A stretch of DNA of 31,789 nt from CAYSRM01 sp964475205 (GTDB lineage Bacteria > Verrucomicrobiota > Kiritimatiellia > UBA8416 > CAYSRM01), in the NCBI GenBank assembly GCA_964475205.1, contig CAYYVQ010000027.1:1-31789 (forward strand). The letters are read 5' to 3'. Below the pieces are notes generated by a model. The model made no database searches. It was not told the origin of the DNA and saw only the letters and a list, made by a program, of their open reading frames with translations. Positions 8,023 to 16,012 of the stretch are shown here, piece by piece. Every line of letters starts with the position of its first letter. Within the stretch, counting starts at the first letter, position 1. A program made the translations under genes and the position numbers.

Positions 8023-8532
8023 CTATTCTGTTTCGGCTTGGCCGTCCATTTCCAGCGTCATTGCTGTTTCCGGGCATGTAAACGGCGAATTGTACTTTGT
8101 GCAATTTATGCAGCCGGTATAGATTTTATGCATCAGTTTTGCTTTTGGTGTTTCCCGGAAACCCAGATGCGAGAAGAAGGAGGGATGAAAGGTCAACGCT
8201 ATTATCTGTATGGGGTGAAGCTGCTTGACTCTTTCGATGGCTTTATATACAAGTTGTTTTCCAATGCCACGGCCGTGAAATTCTTTTTTAACGGCCAGTG
8301 ATTTTATTTCTATTGAAGGTTGTCTGGGCGCTCCGATTTCGGGTAGTATGTGCCATGAGACGGTGCCCGCTATCCCGTCTTCTGTTGCGCATACCAGGAA
8401 ACGGTCGATATTTTGAACGATATCGCTGATAGGTCGCGGAAGCAGTTCTTCCGGATATGACTTGATAATGTCAAATATTGATTCAGAATCTTTGAATTCG
8501 GCCGGACGGATTGTGTATTTTTTGTTTAACAT
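8023..8532 (-). CDS. GNAT N-acetyltransferase resembling short ArgA-type N-acetylglutamate synthase
   Basis: This 169-residue GNAT protein has an acetyl-CoA loop, FHGRGIGKQL (85-94), after the strand IEIKSLAVKK, and a late FFSHLGFRETPK (119-130). The N-terminus (YTIRPAEFKDSESIFDIIK) is the common GNAT opening. The C-terminus has CINC (141-144) followed by a Cys-Pro-Glu (153-155). From memory, a similar Cys-x-x-Cys plus CxE tail occurs in stand-alone ArgA-like synthases of deltaproteobacteria and relatives, the first step of arginine synthesis. No arg gene is adjacent, so the substrate is unproven. It converges on the helicase gene and diverges from fusA. The ribosome-binding site is weak. Confidence 0.75.
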   Translation of the reverse strand: MLNKKYTIRPAEFKDSESIFDIIKSYPEELLPRPISDIVQNIDRFLVCATEDGIAGTVSWHILPEIGAPRQPSIEIKSLAVKKEFHGRGIGKQLVYKAIERVKQLHPIQIIALTFHPSFFSHLGFRETPKAKLMHKIYTGCINCTKYNSPFTCPETAMTLEMDGQAETE

Positions 8533-8666
8533 TCTGGTAGTTTTACTCTGGAGCCCGGCGGTGTCAACGGAAATGAATTTTTTTGCTTTTGAATCGCTTG
8601 CATTTATTCCGGGCTGGGGGTAGTGTATGCCCCTTTTTGTGCGTAACCGGAATTCTGGAGGAGAAT

Positions 8667-10760
8667 ATGGCTAGAGAAGTATCATTATCAAGGGTTCGGA
8701 ACATTGGAATAATGGCCCACATAGATGCGGGCAAGACGACCGTCAGCGAGCGGATTCTGTTTTATTCCGGCAAGACCCACAAGCTTGGCGAAGTTCATGA
8801 TGGTGAAGCTACGATGGACTGGATGGACCAGGAACAGGAGCGGGGCATTACGATAACTTCTGCTGCGACTACCACGAACTGGCGCGACCACAGGATCGGC
8901 CTTATCGATACTCCTGGGCACGTGGACTTTACGGCCGAAGTGGAGCGTAGTTTGCGCGTTCTTGACGGCGCGGTAGCTTTGTTCTGCGCTGTCGGCGGAG
9001 TACAGCCGCAGTCCGAACAGGTGTGGAGGCAGAGCGAGAAGTACAGTGTGCCGAAGATTGCTTTTGTCAATAAGATGGACAGGGCCGGAGCGGACTACTT
9101 TGAGGTGGTTAAGGATATAGAGAAAACTCTTGGGGGCAATACCGTTCCCATGGTTATTCCCATAGGCGCCGAGGATGGATTTAACGGGATTATTGATTTG
9201 ATTTCAATGAAAGCGGTTTATTATGCCGATGCCGACAAGGGCACGACGTATGAAGAGAGAGACATTCCCGGAGAGCTCCGGCCAAAAGCCGAAGAGTGGC
9301 GGGCCAACCTGCTTGAGAAGAGCGCAGAGCAGGATGACAAGCTGATGGAGAAGTTTCTTGAAGATGAGTATCTTCCGGAAGACGAGATCAAGCAGATAGT
9401 CCGGATGGCGACCATCAAGAGAAGAATCATACCTGTATACTGCGGTTCTGCATTCAAGAACAAGGGGATCCAGCGGCTGCTTGACGGAATTGTAGACTAT
9501 TTGCCTTCGCCTGAGGATCTGCCTCCCATTATTCATGCCCACGGCGAAGAGGAAGGAGGCAGGCGGGTGCCTACTGACGACGAGGCTTTTTCCGCTTTGA
9601 GTTTCAAGGTGGTTTCCGACAAGCACATGGGCAAGGTCAATTTCATGCGTGTGTATTCCGGGGTGGTATCCAGCGGAACCGTAGTTTACAACAGCACAAA
9701 GGAAAAGGATCAGAGGGTTGGGCGGCTGATACGGTTCCATGCCAACAGGCAGGAGACCATTGAAGAAGCCAGGTGCGGAGACATAGTCGGTGTGGTAGGT
9801 CTTTCAGACACCGCGACCGGCGATACTTTATGTTCGAAGGAAAACCAGCCCATTGTTCTTGAGAGTATTGAGTTTCCCGCCCCGGTTATGTCTATAAGTA
9901 TCAAGCCCCAGAGCAAGGCTGCGGACGGCAAATTGGGCGAAGCCCTGTCGCGTCTTGCGGCGGAAGACCCGTCTTTTGTGGTTTCGCATGATCGCGAGAC
10001 CGATGAGACAATCATTTCCGGCATGGGAGAGCTTCATCTTGAAATTCTGACCGAAAGGCTCAAACGTGAATTTGCCGTGCCCGCGGAGACCGGCCGGCCA
10101 GAGGTGGCTTACAGGGAGACTGCAACTGCGAGGCGCGAAGGTGAATATAAACACGCCAAGCAGACCGGCGGCCGCGGACAGTATGGCCATGTATGTATGA
10201 AGATTGAGCCGATGGAGCCGGGCCGTGGGTTTTCTTTTGTCAATGAGATAACAGGGGGCAGGATACCTGCCGAATATATTCCGTCCGTGGAAAAGGGAGT
10301 TATAGGCGCAATGGAGCGCGGGCCGTATGCCGGGTACCCGGTTGTTGACATGAAAGTCGTGCTTTTTGACGGTTCCTATCATGACGTAGATTCGAGCGAG
10401 TATGCTTTTTACGAGGCGGGCAGGGTGTGTTTCAGAGAGATGTTCATCAACGCCCAACCGCAGCTACTTGAGCCGGTAATGCTTGTTGAGGCGGTGGCGC
10501 CTTCCGAGTATGTAGGGGCGCTTTCCGGCTCAATATGCCAGAGACGCGGCAGGATTGAAAACATGGAGGAGAGGGGAACCGACAGCCTTGTCCGGGGGAT
10601 GGTTCCTCTGAATGAGATGTTCGGGTATTCCAACGCGATAAGAACAATGACACAGGGCAGGGGTAATTTCACCATGCATTTCGAGCACTATGAAGCCGTG
10701 CCGTTTTCTATTGCCGAGGATATTGTAAAGAGACGGAAGGAAGAGGGCCGGGTTAAGTAG
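8667..10760 (+). CDS. fusA: Elongation factor G
   Basis: This 697-residue translational GTPase catalyses ribosomal translocation. G motifs are intact: AHIDAGKTT (G1), RGITI (G2), DTPGHVDF (G3), NKMD (G4) and GSAFKNKG (G5). Domains II to V follow, including GMGELHLEI, the domain IV segment GGRGQYGHV, and the C-terminal FGYSNAIRTMTQGRG. The ATG at 8667 has a strong GGAGGAG site; reading further upstream adds a non-homologous extension. The gene stands alone, without rpsL, rpsG or tuf, so it is either a relocated main copy or a second EF-G paralogue. A small hairpin and a repeat box follow the stop. Confidence 0.96.
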   Translation: MAREVSLSRVRNIGIMAHIDAGKTTVSERILFYSGKTHKLGEVHDGEATMDWMDQEQERGITITSAATTTNWRDHRIGLIDTPGHVDFTAEVERSLRVLDGAVALFCAVGGVQPQSEQVWRQSEKYSVPKIAFVNKMDRAGADYFEVVKDIEKTLGGNTVPMVIPIGAEDGFNGIIDLISMKAVYYADADKGTTYEERDIPGELRPKAEEWRANLLEKSAEQDDKLMEKFLEDEYLPEDEIKQIVRMATIKRRIIPVYCGSAFKNKGIQRLLDGIVDYLPSPEDLPPIIHAHGEEEGGRRVPTDDEAFSALSFKVVSDKHMGKVNFMRVYSGVVSSGTVVYNSTKEKDQRVGRLIRFHANRQETIEEARCGDIVGVVGLSDTATGDTLCSKENQPIVLESIEFPAPVMSISIKPQSKAADGKLGEALSRLAAEDPSFVVSHDRETDETIISGMGELHLEILTERLKREFAVPAETGRPEVAYRETATARREGEYKHAKQTGGRGQYGHVCMKIEPMEPGRGFSFVNEITGGRIPAEYIPSVEKGVIGAMERGPYAGYPVVDMKVVLFDGSYHDVDSSEYAFYEAGRVCFREMFINAQPQLLEPVMLVEAVAPSEYVGALSGSICQRRGRIENMEERGTDSLVRGMVPLNEMFGYSNAIRTMTQGRGNFTMHFEHYEAVPFSIAEDIVKRRKEEGRVK

Positions 10761-10773
10761 GCTGACCTGTTAT

Positions 10774-10788
10774 CCGGCTTTTCGCCGG
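10774..10788. terminator. Short GC hairpin between convergent fusA and DUF72 genes
   Basis: CCGGC (10774-10778) pairs with GCCGG (10784-10788) around TTTTC, 14 bp after the fusA stop. There is no U-tract, so it would be a weak terminator at best. It could equally be part of the neighbouring repeat. Confidence 0.35.
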
Positions 10789-10805
10789 TTCCTGCTATAT
10801 AATCC

Positions 10806-10823
10806 TGTGAAAAATGCGGGTTA
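10806..10823 (-). repeat. TAACCCGCAT box, copy 2, forming a stop codon
   Basis: On the minus strand this reads TAACCCGCATTTTTCACA. The TAA (10821-10823) is the stop codon of the DUF72 gene. The box occupies the short interval between convergent fusA and the DUF72 gene. Confidence 0.75.
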
Positions 10824-11696
10824 GTTCCCGCTGATTTTCTCAAGTTCCGGGTAGCGCTCGGCAAGTCGTTTTGGGACATCCACTTTCTTTCCTGTCAGCA
10901 TGGACTTGAGTTGCAGTGAGGTTACTGCTTCTTTGCCCCGGTAGTGATTGTTTGCTATCAGCGTCAAGGTCCTGGAATTTTTCGCCAGTTCAACTGCCCG
11001 CCTGGCGATTTGCTCAAGCTCCCTTTCCGGGTAAAGGTAATTGTACGTCTGGTCACGTCCGGCCTCCCGGCTGAACCATGCTTTTTGATTGCGTCCGTGA
11101 AGGCGCAGGTAGGCGTGTTTGCCCACGAGGCATTGCCTCAAGCTAAAAGAGTTATGAGTAAGCGGGTAGTCGAGATTTGCGACGGTCACGTTTTCCCGGT
11201 CCAGGAATTCGAGAGCCCCCGGCGACTGCCAGGAGTTATGGCGGAGTTCAAGTGTGAGGTTTGAAATATCTCCGAATTCTCCCTTGATGGTTAGCAGGTA
11301 TTTACGGTTGTCCGGGGTGTCCGCAAAATCGTAACGGAACTGGGCAAGGAGATGTTTCAGCTTGTTCTGTTCGGTTATTGGTTTCAGTCCATCGTGAAAG
11401 GCCTTGACCAGGGGTTTGTCTATTCTGCCCTTGTGAGTAACATCCTGATGGACTTTGGCGGTAAAGAAGAAGCCCGGAAGATCGGCGGTTCTTTCGCGCC
11501 ATGATGCAGAGTTTCTTTCTGAGGGCGGGCGATAGAACGTGCTGTTGATTTCTATAGCGTCCACGTAACGGGCAATATAGTGCAGCTTGTCTTTAATTCC
11601 CGGCGGATAGACATAATCGTTCCAGTCTTGATAGGACCATCCGGCAATGCCGCAGTATATGTTCGTTCCGCTATATGGCATGCTATTGCCGGTCAT
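10821..11696 (-). CDS. DUF72 (YecE-like) domain protein
   Basis: This is a TIM-barrel-like DUF72 protein of 291 residues. Characteristic segments are YCGIAGWSYQDWNDYVYPP near the N-terminus, YVDAIEINSTFYRPPS, FFFTAKVHQDVTH, the glutamate-bearing LELRHNSW, and YLRLHGRNQ with a downstream NNHYRGKEAV. The biochemical role of DUF72 is not established; conserved acidic residues in a barrel suggest an enzyme, possibly metal-dependent. I place the start at the ATG ending at 11696, overlapping the HAD-YvcK stop by 14 bp; an ATG ending at 11681, just after that stop, is equally possible. The overlap indicates one transcript with HAD-YvcK. The TAA stop is supplied by a repeat box. Confidence 0.88.
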   Translation of the reverse strand: MTGNSMPYSGTNIYCGIAGWSYQDWNDYVYPPGIKDKLHYIARYVDAIEINSTFYRPPSERNSASWRERTADLPGFFFTAKVHQDVTHKGRIDKPLVKAFHDGLKPITEQNKLKHLLAQFRYDFADTPDNRKYLLTIKGEFGDISNLTLELRHNSWQSPGALEFLDRENVTVANLDYPLTHNSFSLRQCLVGKHAYLRLHGRNQKAWFSREAGRDQTYNYLYPERELEQIARRAVELAKNSRTLTLIANNHYRGKEAVTSLQLKSMLTGKKVDVPKRLAERYPELEKISGN

Positions 11697-13419
11697 GAGC
11701 ATCACCCAGAATAGATAGAATGGCTGTTCCCAGTTTATCGGGGTCATGGCGCAGGAGTTTTCGCTTTTCCCACCAGAACCGTTTGGATGCGGGAGATTCC
11801 GGTATTTTTTCCAAAAGGTCGCGGGCCATGATTGTTATGGCATCCTTATGCGCGCGACCGGATTCTTCCGCTTCCGGCAATGATACTATTTCCGCATCTT
11901 CTTCCCGGTAAGCCTTTATCATTTCTTCAGACGGTTTTTTAGAGTTAACCAGCATGTAATCAACGGCGCCATTTTCCAGGTACTGTTCGATCACATCGAG
12001 ATGGTCCATGGCAGAAAAGTTTCTGGTCTGGGCTTTGTCGGTCACGATGTTTGCTATGTAGATCAGTGTGGCTTTGTTATTGCCTGCTATGGCGCTGCGA
12101 ATTTCAGGCGCCAGCAGGTTAGTGATGATACTGGTGAAAAGACTTCCGGGGCCTATTACTATTGCGTCTGCCAGGGATATTTTTGCCGCAACTTCTTCCG
12201 GGGATTTGGCGGCCGGCGGACTCAGTGAAACACGGATGATTTTTGAGTCGGTGTTTTTCCTGTATGCTATGGCTGTTTCTCCTTTGATAACCGCGCCGTC
12301 TTCGCACTCGGCAATAAGCTGCCTGGAATCCAGGGTGGAAGGCAGAACAGAACCTTGAATGGCAAGTATCTTATGAGCTTCCTTCAGTGCGGCGCTGAAT
12401 GAACCGGTAACCTGGGTCAGGGTAGTGAGAAAAATGTTACCGAATGCATGGCCTTTAAATGTGCCTTCAGAGAAGCGGTATTGAAACAGATCCAGCATCA
12501 GTTTTTCTGATTCGGAAAGAGCGATCAGACAGTTGCGTATATCGCCGGGAGGGAGAATGTGGTATTCTTCCCTCAGCTTTCCCGAACTTTTCCCCGTGTC
12601 GGTAACCGTTACCACGGCTGTAAGGTCGCATGAATTTTTCAGGCCGTTCAGTACTATAGGCAACCCTGTTCCTCCGCCGATTGCCACGACCTGAGGTTTG
12701 AGTGATTTTTTCAGCTTGTGTCTCCCGCCTATTTTTCCCGGGAGAAGGAGAAGCTGGCGAAGGTTGCTGATTTTGTAGTCCGGTTCTTCTAGGTCGCTTT
12801 TCGGCGAAAGATGCCTGTATCGGCCGTGCAGCATTTGTGCGGTATGCATCCCGAGTCTGTTGGCGACCTTTATTTCGGAGTGAACCCTGTCTCCCACACA
12901 GACGACATTTTCCGGCTTCAGCCGGTGTTTTTCCAGGAGGCGCTGGAAGCATTCGTCTTTAGGCCTTCCTGTTTCAAGGTCGTTTACCATTATATCTTTA
13001 AACAGACCGGCAATGCCGAGCTGGTCGATCTTCCATTGCTGGCGCCTGCTTACGCCTGTGGTAACCAGCAGGAGAGTGTATTTTACTCTTAGTTCGGCAA
13101 GAACAGGGACAGTTTCAGAGAAGGGTTTGATCGGTTCATGTGTGTCGGTATTATACGCGTTGAGCCCGGCTTCTGCAACCGAAAGGTCGACATCATACTG
13201 TTCGCAGAGAATATCGAACACATTTGCTCTTGGTCCGTAACGGTCTATTACTTCTATTATTTTTGAGTAAGCTTCATCCTGTGAAAGGGGCAGTCCGGCG
13301 CGAACCATGGATCCGGCAGCCCGTCGTTGAGCTGAATCCACGAGCTGGCCCGTGCAGTCGTAGAGAGTGTCGTCCAGATCGAAAAGGAAGGCTTTTATTA
13401 CGGACTCTTTTTTCTTCAT
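11683..13419 (-). CDS. HAD hydrolase fused to YvcK/CofD-like gluconeogenesis factor
   Basis: The 578-residue protein has two domains normally encoded separately. Residues about 8-225 are a HAD phosphatase: FLFDLDDTLYD (nucleophile Asp14, acid Asp16), LLVTTGVSRR (motif II), GRPKDE (motif III lysine) and VGDRVHSEIKVANRLG (motif IV). Residues about 242-578 are YvcK-like: VVAIGGGTGLP (244-254), LPPGDIRNCLIALSES, GHAFGNIFLTTL and ADAIVIGPGSLFTSI. YvcK proteins bind UDP-sugars and affect carbon use and cell-wall synthesis. The usual DDGGSSG is DTGKSSG here. A short basic linker (GGRHKLKKSLKPQ) joins the halves and no stop or frame change separates them. The ATG ending at 13419 has an AGGCGGA site; a GTG at 13447-13449 is an alternative. 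It follows the ROK kinase by 22 bp. Confidence 0.9.
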   Translation of the reverse strand: MKKKESVIKAFLFDLDDTLYDCTGQLVDSAQRRAAGSMVRAGLPLSQDEAYSKIIEVIDRYGPRANVFDILCEQYDVDLSVAEAGLNAYNTDTHEPIKPFSETVPVLAELRVKYTLLLVTTGVSRRQQWKIDQLGIAGLFKDIMVNDLETGRPKDECFQRLLEKHRLKPENVVCVGDRVHSEIKVANRLGMHTAQMLHGRYRHLSPKSDLEEPDYKISNLRQLLLLPGKIGGRHKLKKSLKPQVVAIGGGTGLPIVLNGLKNSCDLTAVVTVTDTGKSSGKLREEYHILPPGDIRNCLIALSESEKLMLDLFQYRFSEGTFKGHAFGNIFLTTLTQVTGSFSAALKEAHKILAIQGSVLPSTLDSRQLIAECEDGAVIKGETAIAYRKNTDSKIIRVSLSPPAAKSPEEVAAKISLADAIVIGPGSLFTSIITNLLAPEIRSAIAGNNKATLIYIANIVTDKAQTRNFSAMDHLDVIEQYLENGAVDYMLVNSKKPSEEMIKAYREEDAEIVSLPEAEESGRAHKDAITIMARDLLEKIPESPASKRFWWEKRKLLRHDPDKLGTAILSILGDAHDRQ

Positions 13420-13441
13420 GATTGTGTCCGCCTGGGGGTTG

Positions 13442-14326
13442 CTATACACCTATCAGTGCGGCGCCGATCACGCCTGCTGAATCGCCTATCTGGTGTTTAA
13501 GGATCGGGGTTTCGAGAGTATCGCTGAAAACCTGTTCCTTGACCTGTTTTGCGCCTTCTGAATATAACTCGTCTATATTTGAGACCCCTCCGCCCAGAAC
13601 TATGACATCGGGGTCGAGGATATTGATAAGGTTGGCCATTGATCGACCGAAGTTGTGGAAGAAGAAATTCATGAAATCTCCGGCGTTCTTGTCTCCTTTG
13701 CGGTAATCACTGACTATTTCAGTAAGATTTTTGCGGGTGTGGTATTGTTCTTCATAACGGTTCTCCAGCCCTCCGCCGCTGATGTATGTTTCCACGCAGC
13801 CGCGTGTGCCGCAGTAGCAGCGTGGGCCGTTTGGGTCTATTGACATGTGTCCCCATTCTCCGGCTATTGCCTGAAGGCCGTTGAGGACTTTGCCGTTATG
13901 GACGATTCCTCCTCCGCATCCTGTCCCCATTATTACTCCGAACACCATTGCCTTGCCCTTGCCCGCGCCGAACAGGGCTTCGGCCATTGCGAAGCAGTTT
14001 GCGTCGTTCATTATGGAGATAGGCCGCCCCAGTTTGTCTTCAAGGTCGTCTTTGAGGGGTTTTCCGTTCATGCAGACAGTGTTGGAATTTTTCAGCAGTT
14101 GTGTTTTTATTGAAAGTGCGCCAGGGGTTCCTATGCCGAAGGTATGTTCTTCGTTGCTAATGGAGTCGACAAGACGGTCATACATGGTTTTCAGGTTTTC
14201 AAGAATCCCTTCGTATCCTTTTTCCTGTTCAGTGGGGATCCGGTCCCTGAATTTTTCGTTTCCGTTCTTGTCTAATGTAATGCCTTCGATTTTTGTTCCG
14301 CCGAGGTCTATTCCAAGTCTGAACAT
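13442..14326 (-). CDS. ROK family sugar kinase (glucokinase/fructokinase-like)
   Basis: This 294-residue ROK kinase is predicted to phosphorylate a hexose with ATP. It has a phosphate-binding LGIDLGGTKIEG (4-15), the catalytic-Asp region IMNDANCFAMAEA, the GTGCGGGIV loop, and the ROK zinc signature from GEWGHMSIDPNGPRCYCG into GCVE, with one His and three Cys. No N-terminal helix-turn-helix is present, so it is a kinase rather than a ROK repressor. An ATG at 14339-14341 lies upstream, but the strong GGAGG between it and the ATG ending at 14326 makes the latter the start. It heads the likely kinase/HAD-YvcK/DUF72 operon. The exact sugar cannot be told from the sequence. Confidence 0.92.
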   Translation of the reverse strand: MFRLGIDLGGTKIEGITLDKNGNEKFRDRIPTEQEKGYEGILENLKTMYDRLVDSISNEEHTFGIGTPGALSIKTQLLKNSNTVCMNGKPLKDDLEDKLGRPISIMNDANCFAMAEALFGAGKGKAMVFGVIMGTGCGGGIVHNGKVLNGLQAIAGEWGHMSIDPNGPRCYCGTRGCVETYISGGGLENRYEEQYHTRKNLTEIVSDYRKGDKNAGDFMNFFFHNFGRSMANLINILDPDVIVLGGGVSNIDELYSEGAKQVKEQVFSDTLETPILKHQIGDSAGVIGAALIGV

Positions 14327-14390
14327 TTCCGGTTCCTCCATTGCCTCAGTATGTTATTGTCAGCGGTTATGCCGCATGTCTTATTGCATG

Positions 14391-14417
14391 GTTATCATTC
14401 TCGGGGTTGACGATAAC
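14391..14417. other. Small inverted repeat upstream of the ROK kinase gene
   Basis: GTTATC (14391-14396) and GATAAC (14412-14417) form a 6-bp inverted repeat with a 15-nt spacer, about 65 bp before the kinase start in the dinB-ROK interval. It might be an operator or chance. No convincing promoter was found beside it. Confidence 0.25.
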
Positions 14418-14490
14418 ATTGCCGGAGGGCAGGTGTCGAGGGTGAGGTTGGGGCAGGCACAAGGCCTGGGAAAAGAGAAGAGGGGGGGAA

Positions 14491-15798
14491 TTATATTGTG
14501 ATATTGGAGCGGGGGATATTCAGGCGCCGCCGGTCATTTTCGCCTTTCAGAATGTTGTTTCGCCTGGGGTGGGGGGCTGTTCGGGGGTCATATTCGATCT
14601 GGTCCAGGCAGAGGGTGGCTGCAGACCGCAATTTGTGTTTTCCATATTTCTTGTTGATCTGGTCGATCATTTCGGTAGCTTTGTGTATGTTGTCTATTCG
14701 TGGACGGTTTTCAAAAAGTTCGAATTGCTCCATGTCGTCGGTCTCCAGCCCTCCGAGCACAATCATGGTCGCCCTGTAAGATGTATGCTTTGTAAAGATT
14801 TTTTCGAACAAAGCTGATATCAGGGGGGCAGCTTCTATGTGAGAAGAGACTGGTCTGCTGAGTTTTGCTTCCAGGCCATGGTGTTGAAAGTCATTAGTTC
14901 GAAGAACAATTCCCAGCCGTTTTGCCCGCAGATTGTATCTTCTGCTTTTAATAAATGCAGATTCTGAGTTTTTTGTAAGCTTTGCATAAACAAAGTCTTT
15001 TTCAGTTGAAGGCGGAGTGAAAGTTTTTGATTTTATAATTGAGGCGTAAGAATCTTTGGGGCCGGGCTCCACTTTCCAGACTGAATTGCCCCTGAGTTCG
15101 TTCCACAATTCCCGCCCGGGTTTATGCAGCAGTCGGGAGGCCCAGCTTTCCGACTTCAGGATAAAATCATAAGGGGTTTTAAGGCCGTATTTTTTCAGCA
15201 GGCTGACCGTATTGGGGCCGAAGCCCCACACTTTGTCGAGGGAGGTCTTCTGAAGCAGGATGTGGATATATTTTCCCGGAACACCCGTAAAACCGTCAGG
15301 TTTGCGGAAGTTTGAACATATTTTGGATATAGCCTTGGATGGGCTCAATCCGACAGAAACGGTCAGCCCGAGTTCTTTTTGGATATCCTGTCTTATTTTC
15401 CCGGCAATTTCTTCATAAGAGCACCGGTGCACTCTGCGAAAGCCGGTGATATCTGCGAAGACTTCGTCTATGGAATATTCTTCCACTGCAGGTGTATATC
15501 TCCTGATGATATCAAACATCTTTTTGGAATAAAGGCTGTAAGATTCATAGTCGCTTGGGAGGATAACAAGCCGGGGGAAGAGTTTTTCAGCTTCAAACAG
15601 GGGAATGCCTCTTTTTATGCCTAAAGCTTTTGCTTCGTAGCTCGCGCATGCGATGATGCCCCTTTCCTTTCCAGTCACCACGGGCCTGTTTTTCAGGGAA
15701 GGGTCTAACGCCTGTTCCACCGATGTGAAAAAGGCGTCTGCGTCTACGTGTAATATGGCCTGGGGATAGTTGTTTAAAGTAATAGGCTGATTTTTCAC
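14491..15798 (-). CDS. dinB: Y-family DNA polymerase (DinB/Pol IV-like)
   Basis: This 435-residue translesion polymerase has the metal-binding palm segment ILHVDADAFFTSVEQ (Asp19, steric-gate Phe23/24) and the active-site YSIDEVFADITG (Asp111, Glu112). It also has the thumb SVGLSPSKAISKICSNFRKP and the little-finger domain. A segment near residue 365, EQFELFE, looks like a sliding-clamp-binding QxxLF motif. It is longer than E. coli Pol IV (351) because of a basic C-terminal extension (HPRRNNILKGENDRRRLNI). Translation seems to start at GTG (15796-15798) with a weak ribosome-binding site. No LexA-like box was recognised upstream. Confidence 0.92.
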   Translation of the reverse strand: MKNQPITLNNYPQAILHVDADAFFTSVEQALDPSLKNRPVVTGKERGIIACASYEAKALGIKRGIPLFEAEKLFPRLVILPSDYESYSLYSKKMFDIIRRYTPAVEEYSIDEVFADITGFRRVHRCSYEEIAGKIRQDIQKELGLTVSVGLSPSKAISKICSNFRKPDGFTGVPGKYIHILLQKTSLDKVWGFGPNTVSLLKKYGLKTPYDFILKSESWASRLLHKPGRELWNELRGNSVWKVEPGPKDSYASIIKSKTFTPPSTEKDFVYAKLTKNSESAFIKSRRYNLRAKRLGIVLRTNDFQHHGLEAKLSRPVSSHIEAAPLISALFEKIFTKHTSYRATMIVLGGLETDDMEQFELFENRPRIDNIHKATEMIDQINKKYGKHKLRSAATLCLDQIEYDPRTAPHPRRNNILKGENDRRRLNIPRSNITI

Positions 15799-15896
15799 CC
15801 GGCAAGCCTATAAGAACTATAGTTTCATGTAAAGGCCGGATAATTTTGGATCCGCTTTCTCGATGCGGCCCGACAGGCTCAATGCTTGTAGCGGAA

Positions 15897-15920
15897 CCGG
15901 GAGGGCTAGGCTCCTGCCGG
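15897..15920. other. Imperfect GC-rich stem-loop in the gap before dinB
   Basis: CCGGGAGG (15897-15904) pairs with CCTGCCGG (15913-15920), seven of eight bases. It lies downstream of the minus-strand 515-residue gene and upstream of dinB. No T-tract follows on either strand, so it is not a canonical terminator. The rest of 15799-16012 shows nothing I recognise. Confidence 0.35.
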
Positions 15921-16012
15921 GCCGGATGGAGGATAGGGCTTCAGTCAGCGCCATTGACCTCTGAACCTTGAACTATTTCAACGGAGCCGGATGGACATCC
16001 GTGGCAAGCTGG

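Noticed and set aside
8667..10760. A ribosome-protection resistance protein (Tet(M)-like) instead of EF-G.
   Set aside because: Length, G motifs and the domain IV/V sequence follow canonical EF-G throughout.
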